DNA of 64,000 nucleotides, taken from Saccharofermentans sp. (GTDB lineage Bacteria > Bacillota > Clostridia > Saccharofermentanales > Saccharofermentanaceae). The position numbers and the translations under genes were made by a program. The stretch's first letter is position 1, and the number at the start of each line of letters is the position of its first letter. The stretch spans positions 20,718-84,717 of the forward strand of contig JAIKWA010000050.1 of assembly GCA_024685135.1 (NCBI GenBank). Reading direction: 5' to 3'. Below are positions 33,552-42,445 of the stretch, one piece after another. The notes under the pieces were generated by a model. That model did no database searches. It was given only the letters and a program-made list of their open reading frames with translations, and was not told the origin of the DNA.

Positions 33552-34484
33552 TCAAGGATGTTCGTTGAGCTTTGCGATGATATCGGGAAGCTGTGCATCT
33601 ACCTTATCGTTATCGAGCTGGCAAGTACCTGCCTTTGGATGACCACCGCCGCCATATGACAGGCAGAGCTCACCGATATCAACAGTTCCTGCAGTATTGA
33701 AGATAGACTTACCGATCATTACGGCCGTATTCTGCTTCTTAAAGCCCCATGCCACATGGATGCTCATCTCTGCTTCGGGATACATTGCATAGATCATGAA
33801 CCTGTTGCCTGTATAGATGACATCGAGAGGTCTTAAGTCTAATACAGCGACCTTGCCATGCATCTGAACATTCTCCTTGAGCTGCTGCTTGAACAGTTCC
33901 TGCTGCTCAAAGTACATATCGACTCTCTCCTTGACGTCAGGAAGCTTCATAACATCGTCTATGGAGTGATCTACACAGAAATCTATGAGCTTCATCATGA
34001 GGTCGTAATTGGAGATAGTGAAATTATGGAAACGGCCGAGGCCAGTTCTTGCGTCCATAAGGAAGTTCATGAGCACCCAGCCTGAAGGATTCAGGATCTC
34101 ATCGATAGTAAAATCAGCTGAATCGCCCTTATCTACTGCATTCAGGATCTCCTCGCTCACGGTGTGGAAGCGCTCCTTGCCTCCATAGTAGTTATAGACT
34201 ACCCTTGCAGCGGACTTTGCACCGCCGAGGCAGATGAACTTGCCTTCAAATGCGGATTCGTCATTGCGCAAGATCTCACTCTCATGGTGATCGAACGCAA
34301 GTCCTACTCTGGGATCAAAGGGAAGGTTTGTTGTGATGTCGTTTGACGTGATATCTATCTTACCGTCCTGAACATCCTTGGGATGAACGAACTTGATGTC
34401 ATCTATCATATCAAGTTCCTTAAGCAGCATAGCGCAAACGAGACCATCAAAGTCACTTCTTGTTACCAGACGCATCTTATCCAT
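33552..34484 (-). CDS. DHH-family phosphoesterase
   Basis: Start chosen at the ATG at 34484 (MDKMRLVTRSDFDG), 7 nt after GGAGGT; the track start is upstream of this. The 310-aa protein shows DHH-superfamily motifs: SDFDGLVCAMLL (metal Asp pair, motif I), AFDHHESEIL (the DHH motif) and a C-terminal DHHA1-like YGGGGHPKAGTCQL substrate loop. Members hydrolyse short oligonucleotides, cyclic-di-AMP products or polyphosphate, and the exact substrate cannot be told. It follows the glyoxalase-II-like gene by 78 nt. Confidence 0.85.
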   Translation of the reverse strand: MDKMRLVTRSDFDGLVCAMLLKELDMIDDIKFVHPKDVQDGKIDITSNDITTNLPFDPRVGLAFDHHESEILRNDESAFEGKFICLGGAKSAARVVYNYYGGKERFHTVSEEILNAVDKGDSADFTIDEILNPSGWVLMNFLMDARTGLGRFHNFTISNYDLMMKLIDFCVDHSIDDVMKLPDVKERVDMYFEQQELFKQQLKENVQMHGKVAVLDLRPLDVIYTGNRFMIYAMYPEAEMSIHVAWGFKKQNTAVMIGKSIFNTAGTVDIGELCLSYGGGGHPKAGTCQLDNDKVDAQLPDIIAKLNEHP

Positions 34485-34562
34485 TGTCATACCTCCAACA
34501 AACATAATTGATATCTCTAATATAGCAAAGATCAATTACGAAAAAAGAAAACAGAATGTTAA

Positions 34563-35189
34563 TTAATCTTGGAGATAGGGATTTGTCTTAAGCTCATATC
34601 CGATGGAAGTATCGGGGCCGTGGCCCGGGAATACGGGGAGTTCTTGAGGCAAAGCGGCAAGCATTCTAAGGGAATCTTGCATATCCTTTATGCTTCCGCC
34701 CTCCATATCACATCTGCCCATACTTCCGGCAAATAAAGTATCTCCGCTAAGCAAAGCTTCAGCCGTATCATCCTTTATAAGGAAACATACGGAGCCTTTG
34801 CTGTGCCCCGGGGTTGCTAAGACCTTGATATTAAATGGGTCTATATCAAAAGAACCTTTGGCATCTTCGTGCTCAAAGCTGTACATACGGTCCTCACCGG
34901 TCATATAAGAGCAGTTATAGATGGGATCCTTGAGCAGATAATCGTCCTCATAAGACATATATACCTTTGCTTCAGGGCATAATGCATGCCATTTGTCGAT
35001 ATAGCAAAGATGGTCATTATGTGCGTGAGTTATAAGAATACCCCTTACCATGTTGCCGGTAAGCTCATCTATCCTGCCCAATACCTCATCAGGACTTACT
35101 GAAGGGTCAACGATCAAAGCAGTATCTCCGCTCTTTATAACGTAGCAGTTAGATCCGAGCGGTCCTATCGGGAAACTATAGATATTCAT
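34563..35189 (-). CDS. Metallo-beta-lactamase-fold hydrolase (glyoxalase II-like)
   Basis: A 208-aa MBL-fold enzyme with the metal site THAHNDHL (HxHxDH), ATPGHSKGSVCFL (third His), LSGDTLFAGSMGRCDMEGG (bridging Asp) and PGHGPDTSI (last His). The GRxD segment is typical of the hydroxyacylglutathione-hydrolase-like (YcbL-type) subgroup. Activity on a thioester is likely, but the substrate is unproven. It starts 6 nt after the methylglyoxal-synthase-like gene, which would make a methylglyoxal-related role attractive if that neighbour were active. Confidence 0.87.
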   Translation of the reverse strand: MNIYSFPIGPLGSNCYVIKSGDTALIVDPSVSPDEVLGRIDELTGNMVRGILITHAHNDHLCYIDKWHALCPEAKVYMSYEDDYLLKDPIYNCSYMTGEDRMYSFEHEDAKGSFDIDPFNIKVLATPGHSKGSVCFLIKDDTAEALLSGDTLFAGSMGRCDMEGGSIKDMQDSLRMLAALPQELPVFPGHGPDTSIGYELKTNPYLQD

Positions 35190-35195
35190 AGGAGA

Positions 35196-35606
35196 TCAAT
35201 CTACCGGATTAGAGTAATCGCTGCTCCACTGACGGTAATCCAGAGCGCCTGCATCTACAGCCGTTATAAGGACTTCGGCAGATGCGATATTGGTCGCATA
35301 AGGGATAGTATACTGATCGCAAACATCGAGGAGCTGTGAAGAATTGGATCCTTTGTTCTGTCTGCCGTCTCTTAAGTAGATAACACAGTCGATACCGTTG
35401 AACTCGGCTCTTGAAGCGAGCTGCTCAAAACCTGCGGAATAATCTACGGAAAGGCCTGATACCTCAAGATCTGCAGATGTCTTAAGGAGCTTAGCTGTGT
35501 TGTATATGGAAATAAGCTGGTGTTTCTCGAGCAAAGGTTTATAAGCAATGCAAAAATTAACGAGAAGTTCTGTCTTCCTATTATCCGCCATCAAGACAAT
35601 CTTCAT
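35196..35606 (-). CDS. Methylglyoxal-synthase-like protein lacking the catalytic residues
   Basis: A 136-aa MGS-fold protein. The scaffold is clear: MKIVLMADNRKTELLVNFCIAYKPLLEKHQL matches the family N-terminus, and CDQYTIPYATNIASAEVLI matches its C-terminus. The catalytic parts are lost: the AHD histidine is AD, the TGTTG phosphate loop is IYNTAK, GGDQQ (catalytic Asp) is AGFEQ, and the HxxD segment is NSSQ. It is therefore probably not a synthase. In many Clostridia mgsA follows the mre/mrd cell-shape genes, as here, so it seems an ortholog that changed function. GGAGA lies 7 nt before the ATG. Confidence 0.75.
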   Translation of the reverse strand: MKIVLMADNRKTELLVNFCIAYKPLLEKHQLISIYNTAKLLKTSADLEVSGLSVDYSAGFEQLASRAEFNGIDCVIYLRDGRQNKGSNSSQLLDVCDQYTIPYATNIASAEVLITAVDAGALDYRQWSSDYSNPVD

Positions 35607-35667
35607 CAAAAGTTCTCCATCAAAACATTAATAATATGATGATAAAGAATTTGGATATGCAAAACAA

Positions 35668-35695
35668 TTTATAATTATTACAAATTTAACGACAA
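35668..35695 (-). promoter_or_regulatory. Promoter for the mgs-like/MBL genes
   Basis: On minus: TTGTCG (35695-35690), 16-nt spacer, TATAAA (35673-35668), inside a very AT-rich 106-nt gap between mrdA and the mgs-like gene. Confidence 0.45.
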
Positions 35696-35715
35696 TAAAT
35701 TGGCTTTTTGACAAA

Positions 35716-38046
35716 TTACCCGGCGGTGGGATCTACGCTCGGAATATAGTCTCCGAGCACTGGATTTATTGTGGTCAGATCGACTGAAGAATCGTATTGT
35801 GTCTCAAAATAAGCACTCAGGAGCTTCTTTGCGATAACGATGGTAGAAGCGCCCCACTCACCTTTTTCAACGATGAGAGCTATTGCTACCTGCGGATCGT
35901 CCTTAGGTGCATAACAGATGAATAGACCGTTGGAATACTCTTTACGCAGCTCCTCGTAACCCGTCTCGGCCGTACCCGTCTTACAAACGATCTCGACCGG
36001 GAAGGAACCGAACTGATTCTGTGCGGTACTATCCCAGGAGCTTGTACCCGTAACAACGCATCTCATGGCCTCTCTTACCGCATTGATGCTGGATTCGGAG
36101 ATGCCGAGATCCACGGATTCTCTCTGGCCCTCGTAGAGTATCGAGCCGTCGCTTGCCACAACAGAATCAATAACATAAGGTGTTACGAGCCTGTTTGTTG
36201 CGATTCCTGCCGTATATCTGCAGAGCTGGAGGATGGTAAAGCAGTCGTCGAACTGTCCGATCGCGGCCTGCGCAGTGTTTGACGGGAACCATGTCTTATC
36301 GTATTCGGACTCGTGGAGGAGTCTTTTTGTCTCTCTTGAAGACATAACTCCTGATATCTCACCCGGAAGATCGATGCCGGTCTTAAGACCGAGGCCAAAT
36401 CTGTGGGCCATATCAGCGATATAGTCGATACCCGTATCAACGCCAAGGAGCATGAAGTAAACGTTGCAGGATGTAGCCATAGCCGAATTGAGGTTCAAAG
36501 GACCGTGACCTGTCGTTGCGAACTCGAGGCACTTAAACTGCCATCCGCCGATATCGATAGGGCTCGTACATCTGATCCAGTTGGATTCAGGGGTTATCCT
36601 GCCCTGCTCGAGGCCTGCAAGAGCAGTGATGGGCTTGAATGTCGAACCCGGAGCATACATTGACATGATGGCTCTGTTCCACAAAGGGAGGTCAGCAGCC
36701 GTCAGCTCTTCGTATTCGTCGATACCAAGATAGTATTTAACCTGCTCTGCGGCCTGTTCGTCGCCGTAGCTTGCGAGGATAAAGTCATTAGGGTCGTAAT
36801 TGGGATAAGAACCCATGGCAAGGACCGCACCGGTATTAACGTCCATCATAACGAACGCGCCGGAGCTTGCCGTGGCATAACCTGTCTGCTCTACGGCTTC
36901 AGCAGCCTGAGCTTCGTTGATATAGTCCTTGAGGGCTTCAGTACCTACTTCCTGAAGATGTGAATCAATGGTGAGGTTGACCGTCGCGCCGGGCTCGGGG
37001 TCTATGCCGTAGTCAGAAGACACATAGAAGCCTTCCTCACCTTCAGTAGTCCAGATATTATAAGGTGTTACGCCCGAGCTTCCGTGCAGATATCTCTCCA
37101 TCTGGGATTCGACGCCCGACATACCGACCATATCGTCACTGGTATAGCCGAACTGTGACAGATTCGTATAAGATTCAGGCGAGATCCTTCCTACATAGCC
37201 CAAGACATGGCAGCTGTAGAGAGCCTGCGGAGAATATGTTCTCGCATAGTCCTCGCCTATTACGATACCCATGTAGTGGTAGTTCTGTTCCTTCAATATG
37301 GTAACAAGCTCATCGGGCACATCCATTGCGATCTCAACGGGGCTTCCCTTTATAAAGGACCAGTTATCCTGATATATCTGATATCTTATCCTGATGATGC
37401 GGTAAGCTTCCTCATCCGTATAACCGTTATCGAGGCCGAACTTCTGTCTGAGATAGAGAAAGAATACCTCCGGATCCGTCTTAACATAATTGTCCGTAAA
37501 GGTGACGATAACGCCCTGGGAATAGTCTTCGAGGGCAAAGAGGTTCGTATCAGACTGCCAGAGCCTTATCTTCTCTTCGTCCTTAAGGAATCTCGGCTCG
37601 GGATCCATCGCAAAGTAGTCGTCGAGTCCGCATACGGTGATGCAATTATATTCATCGAAAAGATAACTGAGCTCGAGGCACAGAGAGTTAAGCTCGTCGT
37701 CATCCATATAGGCATTGGCGATCATAACGGTGTTGTATTTGATCGAAGACGCAAGGAGCACTCCCCTGCTGTCATAGATATCACCTCTCGGAGCCTCGGA
37801 TACATACTGTCTTACGACGCCCAAAGAGCCTTCTGAGATAGTATTCTGATAGCCTGAGAACTGAAGGCGCATGGTCATTATAAAGATGACAACGCCAAAA
37901 GCCGAGAATATAAGAGCCAGGATAAGGAACCTGTTACCTACAAGCCCTTTGATAAGCTCCCATAAACCCTTATTGGAATCTTCAGATCCCTTGCCTGAGT
38001 TGCGGTCAAATGCGCCGTAGTCCTTACCTGTCAGATTTGAAGCCAT
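35716..38046 (-). CDS. mrdA: Penicillin-binding protein 2 (elongasome transpeptidase)
   Basis: A 776-aa class B PBP that crosslinks side-wall peptidoglycan with RodA/MreCD. It has a cytoplasmic N-terminus, one TM helix (FLILALIFSAFGVVIFIMTM, about 36-55), a dimerisation domain with RGDIYDSRGVLLASS, and a transpeptidase domain with SMYAPGSTFKPITAL (SxxK serine), SCNV (SxN) and VCKTGTAET (KTG). Its start overlaps mreD by 16 nt. With mreC-mreD-mrdA it forms a cell-shape operon, which implies a rod or ovoid cell. mreB and rodA are not in the window. Confidence 0.95.
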   Translation of the reverse strand: MASNLTGKDYGAFDRNSGKGSEDSNKGLWELIKGLVGNRFLILALIFSAFGVVIFIMTMRLQFSGYQNTISEGSLGVVRQYVSEAPRGDIYDSRGVLLASSIKYNTVMIANAYMDDDELNSLCLELSYLFDEYNCITVCGLDDYFAMDPEPRFLKDEEKIRLWQSDTNLFALEDYSQGVIVTFTDNYVKTDPEVFFLYLRQKFGLDNGYTDEEAYRIIRIRYQIYQDNWSFIKGSPVEIAMDVPDELVTILKEQNYHYMGIVIGEDYARTYSPQALYSCHVLGYVGRISPESYTNLSQFGYTSDDMVGMSGVESQMERYLHGSSGVTPYNIWTTEGEEGFYVSSDYGIDPEPGATVNLTIDSHLQEVGTEALKDYINEAQAAEAVEQTGYATASSGAFVMMDVNTGAVLAMGSYPNYDPNDFILASYGDEQAAEQVKYYLGIDEYEELTAADLPLWNRAIMSMYAPGSTFKPITALAGLEQGRITPESNWIRCTSPIDIGGWQFKCLEFATTGHGPLNLNSAMATSCNVYFMLLGVDTGIDYIADMAHRFGLGLKTGIDLPGEISGVMSSRETKRLLHESEYDKTWFPSNTAQAAIGQFDDCFTILQLCRYTAGIATNRLVTPYVIDSVVASDGSILYEGQRESVDLGISESSINAVREAMRCVVTGTSSWDSTAQNQFGSFPVEIVCKTGTAETGYEELRKEYSNGLFICYAPKDDPQVAIALIVEKGEWGASTIVIAKKLLSAYFETQYDSSVDLTTINPVLGDYIPSVDPTAG

Positions 38047-38654
38047 GAATCTTCTCCATAAGACTTGATGACATCGTCATTCGAATCATCGCTCTTCCTT
38101 CTGCTTACGGGCCCTAAGAACCTCAGAAGGAATATGATGGGTAAAGCCGCAAGGACATTTACGAGCAGCGAAGGCAGGATCGAATCCGTAAGGATCTTGC
38201 CCAGAGTAAGTGTATAGATAGCGCCGTCCTGCAGCTTGAGCCACAGGAATATGCAGATATGTCCCGATACTTTATAGATGAGAGTAGCAGAGAGCACTGC
38301 AAGTAGCGCGAAGTGAACATTTCTGTGAAGTCTGTGCTTGAAGAACGAAGAACCGTAGCTTCCCGCGAGGAATAAGACGAGCATGCCGATACCTGAAGCA
38401 AGCTGTGTCTTGCCGTCTAATCCCATGATGATCGGGGATGCAAAACAGTCTCTTATCATGCCGGTTATAAGTCCCACGACCGCTCCGTCAAGGAAGCCGT
38501 AATAGTAGCCTGTGAGCACCACAAAAGCAAAAGTAAGATCAGCTACCTGACCTCTGAAGCTTATGGCATTCGGGAAGGATACCTGGAAGGTTGTAAAGAG
38601 GAGTATATAAATCGCATATACGATTATTTTCCTTATGGGAAACTTACCCTGCAT
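38031..38654 (-). CDS. mreD: Rod shape-determining protein MreD
   Basis: A 207-aa integral membrane protein with about five to six TM helices (IIVYAIYILLFTTFQVSF, LTFAFVVLTGYYYGFLDGAVVG, LASGIGMLVLFLAG and later segments). The DGAVVGLITGMIRDC stretch matches the MreD pattern near the second and third helices. It is part of the elongasome. It overlaps mreC by 11 nt and mrdA by 16 nt. Sequence conservation in MreD is low, so the order of neighbours carries part of the call. Confidence 0.9.
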   Translation of the reverse strand: MQGKFPIRKIIVYAIYILLFTTFQVSFPNAISFRGQVADLTFAFVVLTGYYYGFLDGAVVGLITGMIRDCFASPIIMGLDGKTQLASGIGMLVLFLAGSYGSSFFKHRLHRNVHFALLAVLSATLIYKVSGHICIFLWLKLQDGAIYTLTLGKILTDSILPSLLVNVLAALPIIFLLRFLGPVSRRKSDDSNDDVIKSYGEDSWLQI

Positions 38655-39537
38655 TTTCTGTCACTTCCGTTTCATCCGAAGCCTCTTCCTCTTCAGTCTG
38701 ATAAGGGATCATGACGAATACGTCCTCGATATCGCCGATATCGGAATTAGGCTTTAAGGTTGCCGTAATTGCAAGAGGGTTCGAATAGTCGACGTCAACT
38801 ATCGTTCCCACCGGAATACCTTCAGGGAAAAGGCCGCCCTCACCTGATGTAACGATCTCTGTGCCGGGCTCTATCACAGTGCCGCTCTCGATCCTTGTTA
38901 CGAGGCAAAGCCCGTCGTTCTTAAGAGAAGCGTCACCTGATACGAGCATGGTCGCGCCGTTTACTACGTTGACCTTGCAGGCAACCGAGAAACCCTCGTG
39001 GAGCAAAGGCAGTACCATCGAATCAGAGCTTCCGACTTCTATTACCCTTCCGACGAGGTTCATCTCTACATCGAGTACCGGGAAAGCCTCCATGCTCTGA
39101 GCATCGATGCCGTCATTGGAACCCGCACCGACACGGATAACGGAGAACCACTCATCTGCCTCTCTTGAGAGAACCTGAGCGCCGTAGATATCGTAGTTGC
39201 TGAAGGTATCTCTTATGTGGAATGCATCCTTGAGCTCCTCGTATCTGATAGCAGCCTCTTCGTTCTGAGTAAGCTGATATCTGAGGTCCGCTATCTGGTC
39301 TTTGAGATTCTCATTCTCTTCTCTTATGGCCATACCATCCGTAAGAGCTGCCCAGAAGTCTGAGATGACATTGCCGGAATTCATAACAAAAGCCTGCACC
39401 GGCGATACTATCGCCGATACAGGTTTCTTAAGGAATGCTATTGGACTGTTGGGGATAAAACTAAGCACTACTCCCGCTACGAGTGCAAGAGATACGGCAA
39501 GAACTATGAACCATTTTGTGCTAAAGAGTTTCTTCAA
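38644..39537 (-). CDS. mreC: Rod shape-determining protein MreC
   Basis: A 297-aa bitopic protein that links the elongasome to PBP2. An N-terminal TM helix (WFIVLAVSLALVAGVVLSFI) is followed by a coiled coil (ENENLKDQIADLRYQLTQNEEAAIRYEELKD) and the double beta-barrel with GAQVLSREADEWFSVIRVGAGSNDGI and IVTSGEGGLFPEGIPVGTI. The start is TTG, with GGGGAGA 6 nt upstream. The acidic C-terminal tail (EEEEASDETEVTENAG) is extra. It is 24 nt downstream of the SEC-C gene. Confidence 0.94.
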   Translation of the reverse strand: MKKLFSTKWFIVLAVSLALVAGVVLSFIPNSPIAFLKKPVSAIVSPVQAFVMNSGNVISDFWAALTDGMAIREENENLKDQIADLRYQLTQNEEAAIRYEELKDAFHIRDTFSNYDIYGAQVLSREADEWFSVIRVGAGSNDGIDAQSMEAFPVLDVEMNLVGRVIEVGSSDSMVLPLLHEGFSVACKVNVVNGATMLVSGDASLKNDGLCLVTRIESGTVIEPGTEIVTSGEGGLFPEGIPVGTIVDVDYSNPLAITATLKPNSDIGDIEDVFVMIPYQTEEEEASDETEVTENAG

Positions 39538-39561
39538 ATCGAATCTCCCCGGAATCTATGA

Positions 39562-40086
39562 TCAGATCTTACGACCGCAGCAGTTCTTGTACTTCTTGCC
39601 TGAACCGCAAGGACAGGGATCGTTTCTGCCGATCTTGTTGGAGTGAGCGATATTAGCTTCGCGGTACTCTCTTGTGATCTCCTTCATCTTGGAATCCTCC
39701 AAGACCTTGTTCCAAGCCTTGAGGCCGTAGAGCCAGTCAGCCTTTGCGTCACGCATGTTGTAATAGAGCTTCTCGTAATCGATCTCAAGATCGATATCGG
39801 AATCGTCGACGATAGATTCAAGATCAAGAGAATCGCCGTTTGTGAGGCTTGCCTTGATACCGTCTAAGAAGCCTAAGAAGATATCCATCGTATCGTCGTT
39901 GAAACCGAGCTTGATAGCCATAGGCTTAGCCTTGCCGCTGATAAGCTCCTTGTTGTCGGGATATGCACTTAAGATAAGGTCATATGCATTCTTCTCCATT
40001 GCATAGTACTTGTTGATGTATTCAACGTAAGTCTGCTGATTTACAGCATCCTCGGACTTGTCCATCCATGTCTTGTAGTAGCTCAT
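39562..40086 (-). CDS. SEC-C motif protein of unknown function
   Basis: A 174-aa soluble protein. Residues 1-130 are mostly helical and acidic ([39 protein letters not shown]), and I do not recognise them. The C-terminus [21 protein letters not shown] is a zinc-binding SEC-C tail, differing from the SecA tail at 21226 in only a few residues. SEC-C tails bind ribosomes and SecB-like partners in SecA; here a ribosome- or protein-quality-control role is only a guess. It lies between icd and mreC with short gaps (15 and 24 nt). Confidence 0.8.
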   Translation of the reverse strand: MSYYKTWMDKSEDAVNQQTYVEYINKYYAMEKNAYDLILSAYPDNKELISGKAKPMAIKLGFNDDTMDIFLGFLDGIKASLTNGDSLDLESIVDDSDIDLEIDYEKLYYNMRDAKADWLYGLKAWNKVLEDSKMKEITREYREANIAHSNKIGRNDPCPCGSGKKYKNCCGRKI

Positions 40087-40101
40087 ATTAACCTCCAGAA
40101 A

Positions 40102-41298
40102 TTATAATTTAGCTGCTATTGCCTTAAGGAATTCCTCAGTCGTTACGACTGTCTTGTCTTCCTTATCAAGGAGAGCATTAAGGTCTCCGGTAATTATACC
40201 TGATTCAATGGTCTCGATAGATGCCTTCTCAAGACGGTCAGCAAAATCCTCGAGGTCCTTAAGACCGTCGAGCTGTGCTCTCTTCCTGAGTGCGCCTGTC
40301 CAAGCGAAAAGTGTAGCCATCGGGTTTGTCGATGTCTTCTCGCCCTTTAAGTGTCTGTAGTAGTGACGTGTAACCGTGCCGTGAGCTGCCTCGTACTCGC
40401 ATGTACCGTCAGGTGCAACGAGAACGGATGTCATCATGGCAAGAGAGCCTGAAGCGGATGCGAGCATATCGCTCATTACATCGCCGTCATAGTTCTTGCA
40501 TGCCCAGACGAAACCGCCTTCAGAACGCATTACTCTTGCGACCGCATCGTCGATCAATGTGTAGAAATATGTGATGCCTGCTGCTTCAAACTGTGCCTTG
40601 TACTCATTCTCGTAGATCTCGGCAAAGATATCCTTGAAGCGGTGGTCATACGTCTTGGAGATAGTATCCTTCGTAGCAAACCAGAGGTCCTGCTTAACGT
40701 CCAAAGCATACTTGAAGCATGCCTGGGCAAAAGCCGTGATGGACTTATCTGTATTGTACTGACCCTGCAGAACGCCTGCACAGGGATATTCAAAGACTGT
40801 CTCTGACTCTTTCCTTCCGTCAGCATATGTAACGACGAGCTCAGCTCTTGCAGGTCCGTCGATCCTGATCTCTGTATTCTTGTAAACATCACCATAAGCA
40901 TGTCTTGCGATGGTGATAGGCTTCTTCCAGGTCGTTACGAAGGGCTTGATGCCGTCAACTAAGATCGGGCATCTGAATACTGTACCGTCGAGCATAGCTC
41001 TGATAGTACCGTTAGGGCTCTTCCACATCTGGTGAAGGTTATATTCTGTCATTCTCTGAGCATTAGGTGTGATGGTTGCACACTTAACGGCAACACCGAG
41101 TTCCTTTGTACGGTTTGCAGAGTCGATCGTAACCTGATCGTTTGTCTTATCTCTGTTCTCGAGTCCGAGATCAAAATACTCTGTCTTAAGGTCAACATAA
41201 GGAAGTAAGACAATATCCTTTATCTGCTTCCAAATGATCCTTGTCATCTCGTCGCCGTCCATCTCAACGAGTGGCGTCTTCATGGCAATCTTCGTCAT
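40102..41298 (-). CDS. icd: Isocitrate dehydrogenase (NADP+), eukaryotic-like type
   Basis: Oxidatively decarboxylates isocitrate to 2-oxoglutarate. The sequence follows the homodimeric eukaryotic-type (subfamily II) enzymes: MDGDEMTRIIWKQIKD, TITPNAQRMTEY, MWKSPNGTIRAMLDGTVFR (substrate-site Ser, Asn and Arg), YIDDAVARVMR-like LIDDAVARVMRSEGGFVWACKNYDGDVMSD (metal Asp) and AAHGTVTRHY. At about 398 aa the length is right. The track GTG at 41307 touches its Shine-Dalgarno; the ATG at 41298, 8 nt after AAGGA, is better. A TATAAT-like box lies at 41320-41315. It probably supplies 2-oxoglutarate and NADPH for glutamate synthesis. Confidence 0.95.
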   Translation of the reverse strand: MTKIAMKTPLVEMDGDEMTRIIWKQIKDIVLLPYVDLKTEYFDLGLENRDKTNDQVTIDSANRTKELGVAVKCATITPNAQRMTEYNLHQMWKSPNGTIRAMLDGTVFRCPILVDGIKPFVTTWKKPITIARHAYGDVYKNTEIRIDGPARAELVVTYADGRKESETVFEYPCAGVLQGQYNTDKSITAFAQACFKYALDVKQDLWFATKDTISKTYDHRFKDIFAEIYENEYKAQFEAAGITYFYTLIDDAVARVMRSEGGFVWACKNYDGDVMSDMLASASGSLAMMTSVLVAPDGTCEYEAAHGTVTRHYYRHLKGEKTSTNPMATLFAWTGALRKRAQLDGLKDLEDFADRLEKASIETIESGIITGDLNALLDKEDKTVVTTEEFLKAIAAKL

Positions 41299-41410
41299 GT
41301 AATTCACTCCTTATATTATAAACATAGAAACAATTGCAAATTTTAATTCAAAGCACCTCAAATTTCAATTGTGACTACTTATTTTATCAGAAAATGCATA
41401 TTCCTTCTCA

Positions 41411-42445
41411 CTATATCGCTTTACATGCCCTCATTACCAATATCTCAAGGCTTGTAAGGTCATCCATCTCACCGTGTTTTACATTGGAATCGGCATTGAC
41501 CGCATACCTGTAGAGGTTAATGAGCTCCGGCATCGTAAATGAAGAAGCTTCTCTTAAGAACTTCTCTGCCTGGAAAGGCATTATTCCGAGCCTGTCCTTA
41601 AGCTCGTAGGGATTGCCGGTATCCTTTGCGACAATGAGCTTTCTTAAATGGTTTACGATAGTTGTATTTATCCTCTGCACGGGCTCTCTCGTCCTGATGA
41701 GCTTATCTAATGTACCCATGGCCTTAACGGCATCGCCGCTTCCGCAGGCATCCATAATGTCGAAGATCGAAGAAGACAGATCCGGAGGACAAATGGCATC
41801 CACGGTATCGAAATCGACCTTGCTTATATTCTCCGCCCTGCAATACAAAGCTACCTTGTTGATCTCTCTGGCGAGCATGGACAGGGACATATCGCATCTT
41901 GAAGCGAGTGAAGCCTGAGCGTCAGTAGTTATCTCAAGTCCCATCTTATTGAACTTGCCCTTTATCCATGAAGTGCAGTCACCAAGATCCATCTTGTTCA
42001 TCTGCGTAATAACCGCAAAGGATACGACGTTCTTGAACATCTTCTTCCTTGAATCGATACTGTCTTCAGCAAAGACTACGACCGTGCCGTCGGGGATATT
42101 CTTAAGTGCATTAAGCGCTTCGTCAGTGCACTCCTTATCGAAGATACCGGACTTCCTTACTACAACGAGCCTTTTTGAAGACATCCACGCAGGAGACGAA
42201 GCCATCTCGGATAAGATATCGAAGCTGAACTTGCTGCCGGTCCTGGTGTCTATAACAGACATATCCATATCTTCAGCGCCTTCTGCTATGAGCTTCTTCC
42301 TGAGCATGGATATCGTTCCTTCGATGAGATAAGGCTCATCTCCGTACATGACGATGAGCTTCATTGCATCCATGTCTTTGCTTAGCTTACCGAAGAACTC
42401 TTTGTATGTAAGTACTCCCTTGGGCGGGGCCTTCTGCTTAGCCAT
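41411..42445 (-). CDS. holA: DNA polymerase III delta subunit
   Basis: A 344-aa clamp-loader subunit that opens the beta sliding clamp. It has the degenerate AAA+ layout of HolA: LIVMYGDEPYLIEGTISMLRKK at the N-terminus, SSKRLVVVRKSG, then CTSWIKGKFNKMGLEITTDAQASLASRCDMSLSMLAREINKVALYC and the C-terminal helical collar. There is no Walker A, as expected. Its ATG shares a base with the stop of the GH25 gene (TGATG). comEC, a frequent neighbour of holA, is upstream. Confidence 0.93.
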   Translation of the reverse strand: MAKQKAPPKGVLTYKEFFGKLSKDMDAMKLIVMYGDEPYLIEGTISMLRKKLIAEGAEDMDMSVIDTRTGSKFSFDILSEMASSPAWMSSKRLVVVRKSGIFDKECTDEALNALKNIPDGTVVVFAEDSIDSRKKMFKNVVSFAVITQMNKMDLGDCTSWIKGKFNKMGLEITTDAQASLASRCDMSLSMLAREINKVALYCRAENISKVDFDTVDAICPPDLSSSIFDIMDACGSGDAVKAMGTLDKLIRTREPVQRINTTIVNHLRKLIVAKDTGNPYELKDRLGIMPFQAEKFLREASSFTMPELINLYRYAVNADSNVKHGEMDDLTSLEILVMRACKAI

